From Bimastos eiseni (lineage: Eukaryota > Annelida > Clitellata > Crassiclitellata > Lumbricidae), in NCBI GenBank assembly GCA_959347315.1, contig OY365806.1, positions 34,523,578 through 34,587,577 on the forward strand: DNA of 64,000 nt. The letters are read 5' to 3'. A program made the translations under genes and the position numbers. The notes beneath the pieces were generated by a model. The model was not told the DNA's origin. It did not search any database and saw nothing but the letters and a program-made list of their open reading frames with translations. Shown piece by piece: positions 47,735-57,909 of the stretch. Within the stretch, counting starts at the first letter, position 1, and each line of letters begins with the position of its first letter.

Positions 47735-47775
47735 TTGGCTTTCTATGGCGTTGGGCCAACGCCATAGAAAGCCAA
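47735..47775. repeat. 41-bp near-perfect palindrome
   Basis: The arm TTGGCTTTCTATGGCGTTGG (47735-47754), one G, then its exact reverse complement (47756-47775). Weaker pairing extends outward through CTTAGG and CTAACCTTAG. No adjacent terminator or RNA gene. Confidence 0.95.
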
Positions 47776-48721
47776 TCTAACCTTAGAATCTATGTACATG
47801 TAACGTCATGTATTATACCAGACAATTAATATGACGCCCTAAAAACCTCACAAAGAGGCCGCCAACTCTACATAGCCTACGATATTAAATTCATCACGTC
47901 AGAAAAAACATTAAAAGCTAACTACGCCCGAAACAGATCAGTGAATTATCAATGAATTAAGACAGTGATGCGTGTGTCACATAATATATACATATATATA
48001 TACATATATACATTGTGCTTCATGCAGATTCGTTTTAGGAAGCGACCTATAAATCTATTACAGTCTGTGTATCTTTCTGTGGGCTTCGCAGTAAACTGTT
48101 GCTAAAGTATATAATGTGTTGGATCTTGGTCTTAGCACAATCTTCCGTTCAATGAAAATTAAATATCCATGTGCCGAGTACCTTTTTTAGGCATCAACAG
48201 GCGCTAAGTTAAGTGTTTGATACAGTGTATATTATATTATAAATTATATTATATATATACATATATATAGGCTTATATATGCTCACTTACAAACGCGTAC
48301 ACATTCACACAGACCTACAAACGATGAAATTACTTATAAAGGCATAATTATACCAAGTTATACCAATGTATATACTGCTTCATCCATTATTGTACTTTTC
48401 TTTGACTTACCGTATACCTTTATTTACCCTGTACATTATTACCTTACCTGCTTTGGTCGTGAATTTCATGTATACGTAAATTATTATTTACGTTGCGCTA
48501 CGAACCAAGCGTTTAATGCATTGCGACTGAGATTCCAGCATATTGTATTCATAAGGCAGGGTTATAGTGTGATGACTTCAGCCCTCGTGACATCCAGAAG
48601 ATATCTTTAAACAATGAAGAATATAATAAAGTTCGTTTAGGCACCTGTAAGTCCTCTCTCCAGACGCTATGTGTGCTGATCGTTTTCCTTCTCTTCCTAT
48701 AGGATATCAATCGACTGCCAT
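47776..48721. other. Unassigned DNA
   Basis: AT-rich, with TATATA runs at 47985-48010 and 48235-48270. No gene recognised. Confidence 0.35.
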
Positions 48722-48798
48722 GGTTGCTGCTGAAATTACATTACCTCATTAACTATAATATAGTTAATGAGGTAAGGTAAGATCTCTCAGCAGCAACC
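48722..48798. repeat. 77-bp foldback (inverted repeat with 1-bp loop)
   Basis: TTACCTCATTAACTATA (48741-48757), one A, then its exact reverse complement (48759-48775). After a few mismatched bases the arms pair again: GGTTGCTGCTGA (48722-48733) with TCAGCAGCAACC (48787-48798). Confidence 0.9.
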
Positions 48799-49299
48799 GT
48801 TGCAGCCGATATATATCGGTGAGCTTGAGATATAGCTGCAAATACCACTACCAATATCTACTACTAATACTAATACAACGTCCTTCATGCATGCCAGTTT
48901 AAAAGCTGTCTTCGAAAAAAGGTTCAATACAAGAGAAAGCACGTTTGGAATCGTGCACAATGGAACTGATGTACGGAAGAGAGGCGTCTTTATAACACCT
49001 TTGTGTCTACGCCGTCAGAATACAATGATAACCGTATAATATATCGGATGACATAAGGCTGGAACATAGTGAACGACTTTAGAGCTTTTGATATCATGAT
49101 GAGCAGAGATCCACCAATGATGCTATTTGCTGCTGCTGCTGCTGCTGCTGCTGCTATGCCACAACTGGTATACTGTAGCAACATCAACGACAACTACTAC
49201 TAATACTACTACTTCTACCACCACTCCTCCACTACTTCCATTGTTTCCCTTGCGCACACCCATACGCATACATAACCGCCCTTTACAGCCATATACATA
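48799..49299. other. Unassigned DNA with (GCT)n
   Basis: GCTGCTGCTGCTGCTGCTGC lies at 49130-49156 and ACTACTACTAATACTACTAC near 49190-49215. The minus-strand ORFs across them are artefacts. Confidence 0.4.
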
Positions 49300-49490
49300 G
49301 CCACATATATATATGTATGCATAGCCACATACATAGCCACATACATAGCTACATACATAGCCACATACATAACCGCATACATAGTCACATACATATAGCC
49401 ACTTCATAGTGGCTATGTATGTATCTACATAACCGCATACATAGTCACATACATAGCCACATACATAGCCACATGCAATGCCGCATACAT
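49300..49490. repeat. 12-bp minisatellite (CATACATAGCCA)
   Basis: About 14 units of CATACATAGCCA with AACCG, AGTCA and AGCTA variants. A small hairpin (ATAGCCACTTCATAGTGGCTAT, with ATAGCCACT pairing AGTGGCTAT) lies at 49395-49417. The minus strand reads YVCG repeats, an artefact of the 12-bp period. Confidence 0.9.
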
Positions 49491-50001
49491 GGTCCATACT
49501 GTTTCGTTCCGAGCATAATAGAACCTAAAGAAGTGAAGGTATCGTTCTGTGCTTTTGGTTCATTCGTTTCGAAATATGCGCCATGCGTTGATCGTTGATT
49601 CCGGGCACCAAGGTTGCTGCTGCTGCTGCTGATATGCACCGTGTGGGATGTGCTAAGATCCTGAAATATTTATTTTACGACGGACAATTAAGACTCGCAG
49701 ATGTATCATACGCATGCATGACTGCTAGTGTGCAATGTTTGCATATAATATTTATATATATATATGCAAATATGCATTTATGAATAAATATGGTACTGTT
49801 ATATATATATACATACATAGAGTATGACCGAAAGTTATGTTGGTCCTATGAGGCCTTTATACAATAACATATATACATTACATGTTTATTTGCACTTCAT
49901 GTATATATTTTACGGTTAAACACTCTAATTGTACATTTATACACATTGCACACATTATGTACATTTGAGCATATTTCCCACCTGGGCTTAATGCCACGCA
50001 G
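49491..50001. other. Unassigned DNA, possible intron end
   Basis: (GCT)n lies at 49614-49632. AG at 50000-50001 follows CCCACCTGGGCTTAATGCCACGC and could serve as a splice acceptor, although the pyrimidine tract is weak. Confidence 0.3.
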
Positions 50002-50309
50002 CGGTCGACAAATTTGATTATGGGTCGTTTTGCAGCCATTCTTGTACTCGCGGGGAATTCTGGACTGCAGGAGACAAATGCTTTGTTTACAAATGTAGAC
50101 AGAACTTGTGTAAACCACCTGATGACAGGAAGACAGATCACAAGAGATATGCAACTTTTCAAAAGGTCAACAACGGGTTCTGTTTACTCGTATTACATCA
50201 TAAAATGTCCTTTATAATTGTAGTTGCTCTTCAAGAAATCTCGTCCGAAATGAAATTCCTACGCAATAAAATAAAGGAATCACGAGCGAATAGAATGGGT
50301 TTTACTTAA
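50002..50309 (+). CDS. Candidate cysteine-rich exon of a secreted protein (hypothetical)
   Basis: From 50002 the plus strand is open to TAA at 50307-50309, about 102 residues. The first part contains six cysteines: CSHSC, then GEFWTAGDKC, FVYKC, RQNLC, and later NNGFC. A spacing of G-x-x-x-x-x-G-x-x-C-x4-C recalls single von Willebrand factor C domains (loose resemblance only). If the acceptor at 50001 is used, the exon enters in phase 1, matching the donor of the signal-peptide exon at 45618-45708. The last third lacks cysteines and is less protein-like, so the true exon may end at an internal donor (AAAAG/GTCAAC near 50165). It could be a chance ORF. Confidence 0.3.
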
Positions 50310-50349
50310 CTGCTTGGGTTCAATACATGCGTAGAAAGTAGAAACTCTG

Positions 50350-50905
50350 TCGCAGATTGCATGTCTCATGTTTTATGTGACAGGTTGAATGTGACAGGTT
50401 GCAGGTTGCATGTTGCAGGTTGCGTGTGACAGGTTGCATGTGACAAGTTACATGTGACAGGTTGCATGTCGCAGGTTGCATGTCACAGGCTGTATATCGC
50501 AGGTTGCATGTGACAGGTTGCATGTCGCAGGTTGCATGTCACAGGTTGCACGTGATAGGTTGCATATGACAGGTTGCATGTGGCAGGTTGCATGTGGCAG
50601 GTTGCATGTCACAGGTTGCATGTCACAGGTTGCACGTGATAGGTTGCATATGATAGGTTGCATGTGGCAGGTTGCATGCTACATGTCACAAGTTGTATGC
50701 TGCAAATTATAGGCTGTCAAAGGTTTTCAAAGGTTGCAAGTGACATTTTGCATGTCTCAGTTTGCATGTCATAGGTTGCATTTTGCAAGTCGCAGATTGT
50801 TGCATGTCACAGGTTGCAATCGTTGCATGCTGCATACCATAGACTACATGTTGCATGTGACAGCATGTCGCAGGTTGCATGTCGTCCGTTTCATGTTGCA
50901 TGTCG
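50350..50905. repeat. 14-bp minisatellite (GTTGCATGTGACAG)
   Basis: About 35 units of GTTGCATGT followed by CRCAG or GACAG. They are regular from 50390 to 50690 and degenerate beyond. Since 14 is not a multiple of three, all frames stay open in 42-bp cycles and yield CNLPHATCHMQP-like artefacts. Confidence 0.95.
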
Positions 50906-51799
50906 CCTCTGTAACCACGTGTTACGACGTCGTTCATATTGCAATTATCATTATTTTTACCCTAGGTACCAAGAAATGTGTAATCTAGCCACATGTTATT
51001 GGTGATTTTTCAACAGGATTTATTACTCCCGGATAAATATAACAAAATAATAAGATTTTTAGTTGTTGTTGGCATTATTGTGTTACATGAACTGTTGTCA
51101 TAATGTATATTATGCTGTCATTTAGCATAATAATATATGATGCAATCATTGTAAGTATAACCAGTGAGTGTAATACACTGTACTGTAAATATAACATTCG
51201 TACAAATTTTATGTTTAGACCTGATGGTTATCATTCCACGACCAATGTGTTATCCGTCAAATTTCAAAATATCAACTTTCCAAATGCTTTGTTACTTGAA
51301 CATTTAATAAAACTACATCATTACTACACGACTTCCCGATTAAGTGTAAGCCTATAGTAGAAATGTTGATGCTGCGTTTGAGTCCCGCCATTTGTAAAGT
51401 TTTGCCAATGAAGTGTCTTGTTGCATGGACACTTCAGGAACTTCTACTTGAGCAAATAAAGATCAACTGATTCATGTGATCAGATGTCAAACGTCGTGGT
51501 AATAAATTGCCCAACTGATACATACAGAATATGACGTTCAGTTATTTTAATAGGCCTATTCAAGTGGTCGCGTTTTAACATAAAATAGAGAAATTTCTTT
51601 ACCTTATGACGTTCATGATAATTAATTGAAAGTATTTTCTGGTCTTTATATTAGTTAAAATAAATGTCTTGTGTGCCCGCAGTGTGTGTCTGCTTTAAAA
51701 CTCAGACACGACTCAAACAACACCCTATATCTACGATTGACAGCTGAATCTGCTGCTGCTCCGATCATTTTCGATGTGATGTGAGATGCGCTCGTTACA
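50906..51799. other. Unassigned DNA
   Basis: No gene or element recognised. Confidence 0.4.
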
Positions 51800-51880
51800 G
51801 ACATCATCTTGATATTGCAATAAGGGGGCAAGGGGCAACAGCGGAACTGGTTTGCTGAATATGATGGATAAATAAATTAC
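51800..51880 (+). mobile_element. SINE/LINE-like 3' end running into (TTA)n
   Basis: AATATGATGGATAAATAAATTA immediately precedes (CTATT/ATT)n. That layout, with an AATAAA-like signal joined to a microsatellite, is typical of a retroposon tail on the plus strand. Body not identified. Confidence 0.35.
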
Positions 51881-51908
51881 TATTATTATTATTATTATTA
51901 TTATCCAA

Positions 51909-51942
<34 letters not shown>

Positions 51943-51976
51943 ATTATTATTATTAACATTATTATTATTATTATTC
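51881..51976. repeat. (TTA)n array, left of the retroelement
   Basis: Interrupted TTATTATTATTA over about 95 bp. On the minus strand it is (TAA)n and lies 34 bp after the retroelement stop codon, so it may be the element's tail or its target. Confidence 0.9.
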
Positions 51977-52009
51977 ATCATTGGCATTGCCAACGGATCT
52001 GTTATCATG

Positions 52010-53047
52010 CTATCTGGGTCGCCGCTTGTCAGTGGACTGTATTCTTGACATGGTGCCCTGAAACGCCACCGCATTGAAACGTTGGATCAATGCCGACAAG
52101 TTCTGGAAAAGGAAGTTTGTCTCTCGGGTGTCACCGGTAGTTGTCGAAAGTCGGCGTCCAGTCTCAGACAGAAAGGCGAGGCCCTCACTATTGAGGGGAC
52201 CGAAGGTTTCTATAGCGATTGGAACAAAAGTGTATTTCTTCTCTAGCTCAGAATATTTTGTGTGTTTCCTTGTGGCTGCTATCTCCGCCGCTCCTCCAGC
52301 TATGGAAGCTGTTTCGGGGATATAGGAAGCGGCCACTGTGTCCACCACAGTTGCGTCCCAAAGTAAGGTCCGCCCCCCACTCCACGGTATCAGGGTCTGC
52401 CCGTCCGGTCTCTTTCCATCTAATCTGGAAAGACCTGACGGTTCCTTGACTGCTGGAATACCGGCTCTGTTGAGACTGCGATGGATAAGGTCGTTGATAT
52501 TACAGTGTCTTGCTTGACGGCCAAAACCCAATGAACAGGACAGGCCATGTGCGCCTCTGGCAGAGACGAAGGCGCCGCATGCGCAGGTGTGCGGCTCACA
52601 GATGGCCACCCCTAAACGTAGGCCGACCGCCACCCTCACGGTATCGTCCTCCAGTCTGAGATCGCGAGAAACGAGCGGGAGAGCGTATAGCCAGTCCGAG
52701 GCGTGTGGTGACTGCAAGGCCCTTAGTCTCGCCTGGTCGTAGGGATCCTGTAGCATTTCTTCTAGTGCAGACAGAACCGCGTTTAACAGCGGTCTGTCAA
52801 AGTGGGCTTGTTTATGGCCTGGCGTCGTCGGGGCAGAAGCTTCGGTAAGTTGAAGCCAGGTAGACATCGCCGAGTCGCATGCCGAGTCTGATTTCACCGC
52901 TGCTGATTCTAAGATGAGGGACTGGATCTGGAGAGTGCCCGCGGCTGAAGCCAAAAAGGCGGGAAGTGCCAGCGAGGACGTCCTCCTAATTCCCAGTCCT
53001 CCCATCCTGATCGGGAGAGTGGCCTGACCCCATTGGTCATTGGTCAT
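52010..53047 (-). pseudogene. Retroelement polyprotein C-terminal part (post-RT region plus endonuclease-like domain)
   Basis: The minus strand is open for 345 codons without frameshift. Numbering from the first Met: residues 8-37 (ATLPIRMGGLGIRR, then LALPAFLASAAG) resemble the segment after the RT thumb of many invertebrate non-LTR polyproteins. Residues 155-171 form a CxCX9HX3C knuckle (CACG, AHGLSC). Residues 177-215 read RQARHCNINDLI and DGKRPDG. D231 follows in LLWDATVVDT, so PD, 15 residues, D, consistent with the restriction-like endonuclease of R2/R4-type elements. Then AAEIAATRKHTKYSELEKKY. There is no RT core, so this is a 5'-truncated copy, flanked on both sides by TTA arrays. The class is inferred; the ORF may be intact to the natural C-terminus. 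Confidence 0.6.
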
Positions 53048-53055
53048 CGGTCATC

Positions 53056-53056
53056 G

Positions 53057-53100
<44 letters not shown>

Positions 53101-53101
53101 G

Positions 53102-53142
<41 letters not shown>

Positions 53143-53150
53143 TTAGGTTT
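53056..53150. repeat. (TTA)n array, right of the retroelement
   Basis: Nearly perfect TTATTATTATTA starting 8 bp beyond the first Met codon of the fragment, after duplicated GTCATCGGTCATCG-like bases. Confidence 0.9.
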
Positions 53151-54583
53151 ACAAATTGTTTACGTTTTTCAAATTGCTAATGCTTTTAAAATTGCTTGGC
53201 CTACTGGTATCGATTTTAAAATTGTTTATGTTTTAAAATAATAATTGATATTATTATTATTAATGATCTCTCAGGGTCTTCAATTTAAATTAGGTCGTCC
53301 TGAGTGGCCCTGCTCATTGGTCTCCTGAGCAGCGAAAGTTCCCTCAAAATCAACTGCGTTGAATAGTCATTATTATTATTTTTTTAAATTACATTATTAT
53401 AATTATTTGTATTATTATCATAATAAAAATAATTATAATAATAATAATTATTATTATTATTATTAATATTGTTATTATTAACAATAATAATAATTCATTA
53501 TTCACATATTAAATTTTATTGAGGTCCTGAATAACTCTTATCAGCATTAAAATAATAGGGCTATTTTGTCAGACGACAGCTTAAATTGCTATCATTATAT
53601 TGTAAAATCAAAGAATTTCAATATTTAAGGAGTGCTACATCCCTCTCCTAGGGTTATCATTTCCTTCTCGGTGCATGCTGACTCATCACTCACCAGATAC
53701 CTTGATTGCCTCCAGAAGTAGGCCAGATTAAACACGGGGTATCAATGATTCCTCAGGTGGCCAATAATGTCTAAAGGGAGTTGTAAAAATGTTGTGATAA
53801 TCTTCATCATCGTCGTCATCATCTTCATCATCATCATTATTTACTAATGCAAGAACGTGAAGAAGGAACAACCAGATTATGCCTACAGTACTGTATACGT
53901 GTGTTACCGAGCGAAGAGAAATGCGGCCAGGTAAGCACGATGACCTTGAAGCAGTTTATGAAGCTTTTCTCCAGGGTAGGATGCATGGACCACAGCCAGC
54001 CAGACACCAACTGCGGTCTATGGATCTTAAAAACAATACATTCAATTCAATTTTCGTTTCGCATCCAGAATTAAATTGGATACATGACAACACTTTGACA
54101 TCGTACCAAATATAATACATTAGCAATGTTTTCAGTTAAGTCAATTAATCACTACAAGGAAAACTCCGCCAACTCCTTCTAGATGACGAGAGTACCGCCT
54201 GTTCTTTCCTCTATCACCAAGCTCAGCAACACGACACACTTGATGGTTTTAATATGTATATTGAATGATATATATATACACACCACTCGTCCATTTCTAC
54301 ACTTACTTAGTGTCCTTTTAGAAATGTTTCCCTGGTTTACGATGGAGACGGGATTCCCAACTACGTTGATTACCCTTATCGTCAGAACGATCTAACGTCT
54401 CCCCAGTTCCGAAACAAGTCCCCGTTCCTTTGCTTGCTACGTTATATCAATCCTTCTAGAGATGATTTCCTTCGCCATCCCAAACGCAAAACTTGTATCT
54501 CTATTGGACGACAGGTCATCTGCAGAAACCATTACTAAACCCTGGTAACGTCAGGTCCCTAGAGGCGTCCAGTTAATGTTTGA
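53151..54583. other. Unassigned AT-rich DNA with TTA/AAT tracts
   Basis: Further (ATT)n and (AAT)n stretches lie at 53246-53265 and 53370-53500, in both orientations. CATCATCGTCGTCATCATC lies near 53805-53838. Plus-strand ORFs at 53847-54115 show no motif. Confidence 0.4.
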
Positions 54584-54844
54584 CTAGCGGCTGTATGGCT
54601 GGGCCTGGTCAGTGTCATACACGGGTAACAGGTCCCAGGGATCCAATTTCATTACTATCGTTATACCGCCTAGTGGGTTGCGCCATTCGTATCGGAATTG
54701 TCCCCTAATCATCATCCGTGTCAACCAGCCGGTCCAGAGCCAATCTTCAACTGATTCATGAATTTCTTGTCTCTGGGTCGTAGAGATGGAAGGGCAGTCG
54801 ATCCTGACATCTGCCTCGCGGTGTCGGGTTTCGTTGTTTGACAC
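54584..54844 (-). other. Open reading segment beside a dispersed repeat, unrecognised
   Basis: The minus strand is open for 86 codons: SNNETRHREADVRIDCPS, then WLWTGWLTRMMIRGQFRYEW and LDPWDLLPVYDTD. The Trp-rich composition looks like real protein. It lies downstream, in the same orientation, of the 118-bp repeat at 54904-55022, so both may belong to one decayed mobile element. No family recognised. Confidence 0.25.
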
Positions 54845-54903
54845 CCCGTTGATCTTTGCATAATTCTCGCCGTCTGTATTGAGGCCGTCTGCTTCAGGCG
54901 GGG

Positions 54904-55022
54904 CCCATTGATGTCTCTCCTCTGAGGTTTCAGGTAGACAACTTCATCCGTAGTCCTCCCACGCCTGTGCTGCCGGTCGATAACTTTTATATAGCGCCAT
55001 CGTCCAGAGTGTCGTGCGTGAC
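54904..55022 (-). repeat. Dispersed 118-bp repeat, copy 2
   Basis: Partner of 35044-35162, with the frame KVIDRQ, RTTDE, VYLK conserved on the minus strand. Confidence 0.6.
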
Positions 55023-55499
55023 AACAGTATTAAAGGGGCAACTCCACCTCGGAGTTTAACGTTAACCAGGACCGCCCATTTAATGAGTACGCATGCCAAT
55101 CATATCGAACCCTCAGAACCCTCTAGCAGCTGGAACTGTGGCCGTCGATTGAGTGGTCAGTTATGGAACAATGAATTATTAGCTTTGTGCCTCTCTTTCA
55201 ATGGACGCACTATCCGAGGTGAAGACGTAGTTCATTTGCATTTCAATTATAACATGGGTCGCAAATAACATATACGCAGACAGACACAGACGCACGCACG
55301 CACATAACATACGGGTCACATAGCACGTAGGTCAGTCCATCTGAATAGGGTAAAAGAGGCCGGGAGACGGCAGAGTATGATGCACATGGCATTAGATTGG
55401 ACATAACAACAGAAAGGTGTAGAGAACAGGGCACATAATCTTGAATTCCAAGACAGAGACATATAAATATAGATATGTATATGTATATATATAATATAC
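55023..55499. other. Unassigned DNA
   Basis: No gene recognised; GACGCACGCACGCACATAAC lies near 55288. Confidence 0.35.
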
Positions 55500-55830
55500 C
55501 ACCTTGCATGTATGCATGTAGGTATGTATGCATATATATATGTATGTATGTATATATGTATGCATGCATGCATGTATGTATGCATGCATGAATGTATGTA
55601 TGTATGCATGTATGTATGCATGTGTATATGTATATATGCATGTGTGTATGTATGTATGCATGAATGTATGTATGTATGCATGTGTGTATGTATGTATGCA
55701 AGTATGCATGTATGTATGCATGTATACATCATGTATGTATACATGTATACAATACGTGAATGCATGCATGCATTCACGTAATGTATGCATATATATGTAT
55801 GCATATATATATATATGTATGCATATATAC
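55500..55830. repeat. (TATG)n/(GCATG)n array
   Basis: About 330 bp of TGTATGTATGCATG-type tetramers. It contains a 28-bp perfect palindrome at 55753-55780. ORFs up to 218 codons on the minus strand are artefacts. Confidence 0.95.
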
Positions 55831-55837
55831 CGTTTGT

Positions 55838-55895
55838 CCTAGTCTGGGGGTAATTGTCTTGGGAGGAATTCTCCGTTCCCCTTTTCCTCATAGTT
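55838..55895 (-). mobile_element. MITE family A, terminal fragment
   Basis: TTGTCCTAGTCTGGGGGTAA and GAATTCTCCGTTCCCC correspond to the end shared by the copies at 310 and 3266 (the CCAGACTAGGACAA block on the minus strand). Only one end is present. Confidence 0.5.
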
Positions 55896-57909
55896 CCATT
55901 ATTGGTACCAACAGGTGATGTTTGAATACTGTCTATCATGTTAGCTGTCATGTTATTGTCATGTCCTTGCAAGTATTTACTAACATACCGGCCTACTTAT
56001 GACAATGATCTATATGAACACAACATAATTATATCCTACAAATAAATCCATATACTAATGTTCAGTTTACAAATTTGCACAATCTTGTTAGAAACAGTTT
56101 CTAACGCAATCAATATGAAATCTAGAGTAAACCATTTGAGCACTTTCAAGGTACGCTTGTATCTGGCACGTGATAGAATATGACTTAGTTGTGTTGGAAC
56201 CATAGACCAAAAAGCCTACTGGCATCAATGGCAGATAACATGGATCACAAGCCGAGGCGCAGTCTATCAAGAAGTTATCGCCAGGCAATCGAAACTATTA
56301 TTGTCAGTGTTACCTAGAATTTGCCCTAGACTGTTGATTTCATTTACAGCTAGCTGTCTATACCCTTCACGAATGAATGTATACTGTTTGATGCCAAATG
56401 TTAATGAGCTCTGAATATACTTATATCTTGGTGCACGACATAAAGACCGAACCAATTGTTGCCATTTCAATTAGCCGGCTGCTATTACCATACGTGAGAC
56501 TAAGGTTCCTCAGGTCTTGAAAAGCTATTGGAAGTAAGCAAATGCATATTGATCAGATGGGCTGTCTGGTTTTCGACCCCGGTGTTATGCCTTTAAGACA
56601 GCCAACCTTAGCACATATGAAGGCATTCATCCGAGTAGAATCAGATTTCTCAAGAGCGAATGACGAGGCGCATATAGTGTGGATCTGTAGCAGATGATAA
56701 AGACATCCTCAGCATACGGCTGTCTTTAGACAGGGTCAGATCCCTGGTCGAGTGTCACATCATCCGGGTCAAAACACAGGATCAGAAGGGAGACATCTGG
56801 AAGATAAGGAGCTGATATTATTATGAAAATCCATCTGTTCGATCTGTGGACGGTTGCCCAGTTGAATCAATTGAGTTCTATCCAGACTATATATATAATT
56901 CCATATATATAAAAATAATTACATATGTATATATTATAAGCCAGAGACGGCAAGATGGTGTTCACGCACATAGTGCCTCAAATATCTTGAAAATTTCATA
57001 TAATATGTATAAATCTGTTACGTAAACAACTGGTTGGTATATATCCAATTGATTCAATTAATAGCATATAATAATTTATACATTGCATGCATTTACATGT
57101 ATGCATACGAGGCTATATGGCCTGTCTAAATCTTTGCTAATTAATACAGAGGGAATGATGCGGTTGACTAGAACCCCGATTCTCTTGCCTCTCAAGCGAC
57201 TATAGACGGTTAATGGTTTGCTGGAGCGCAGACTCGCTTCCTGTTCAACATAATCATTAGTTACTCTCTTATTAGGCTTCCTTTAAGAGCTATTTTGATA
57301 ACTATATGCATTTTCTAAATTATCCATACTACATAGGGATCCTGTCTATTGATTGCATAGTCGTATAGGTAAACCTTTATTTCGTATCCCGTCTTTCACA
57401 TGCAGACAGCTCTCATGACCCCACTGACCTGTCCTGGCTTCAGCAAAACCGTCCGAACCTATCCTCTCATCCACGAACCACAAGCAGCACCAAAAATGTC
57501 ATTGTCGTTGCTTTTATCTGCCTTGTCGCATGACTCCATGATCTTTGACCCTGCCCTCATACCTTCCCGTTCCAACCGCCAACCGGATAACTGGCTCCTC
57601 TATGCTGACACGTATAACCGGCTCTCCTCCGGTCAGTAGGCTCATTTGCACATAATATTTGCATTTGGGACTAGGCTAAAATTTACCTTATCAATAGCCA
57701 GTATATTGAGCTCGCTGTCTAAATACAATTAATCTGCAAGCAGGCTGAAATTAACTTTATACCCCAGTGTGAAATAAACCCCACACAACATAACATAGTC
57801 TCTGGAATGCAAGGATTATTCTTACGGTCTGACCTCCTCGAGAGTCTGAGACAAATTAAATTTCAGGTCACGTTAACTTTTGCATGTACGATATATATAT
57901 ATATATATT
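55896..57909. other. Unassigned DNA
   Basis: At 57225-57270 the sequence CTTCCTGTTCAACATAATCA resembles 705-735 inside MITE A copy 1, possibly another fragment. GGGTCAGATCCCTGG at 56737-56751 is B-box-like. A 79-codon plus-strand ORF (57400-57639), with LLYADTYN, has no recognised family. Confidence 0.35.

Noticed and set aside
55316..55972. 218-codon minus-strand ORF
   Set aside because: Runs through the TATG/GCATG tetranucleotide array; no non-repeat protein features.
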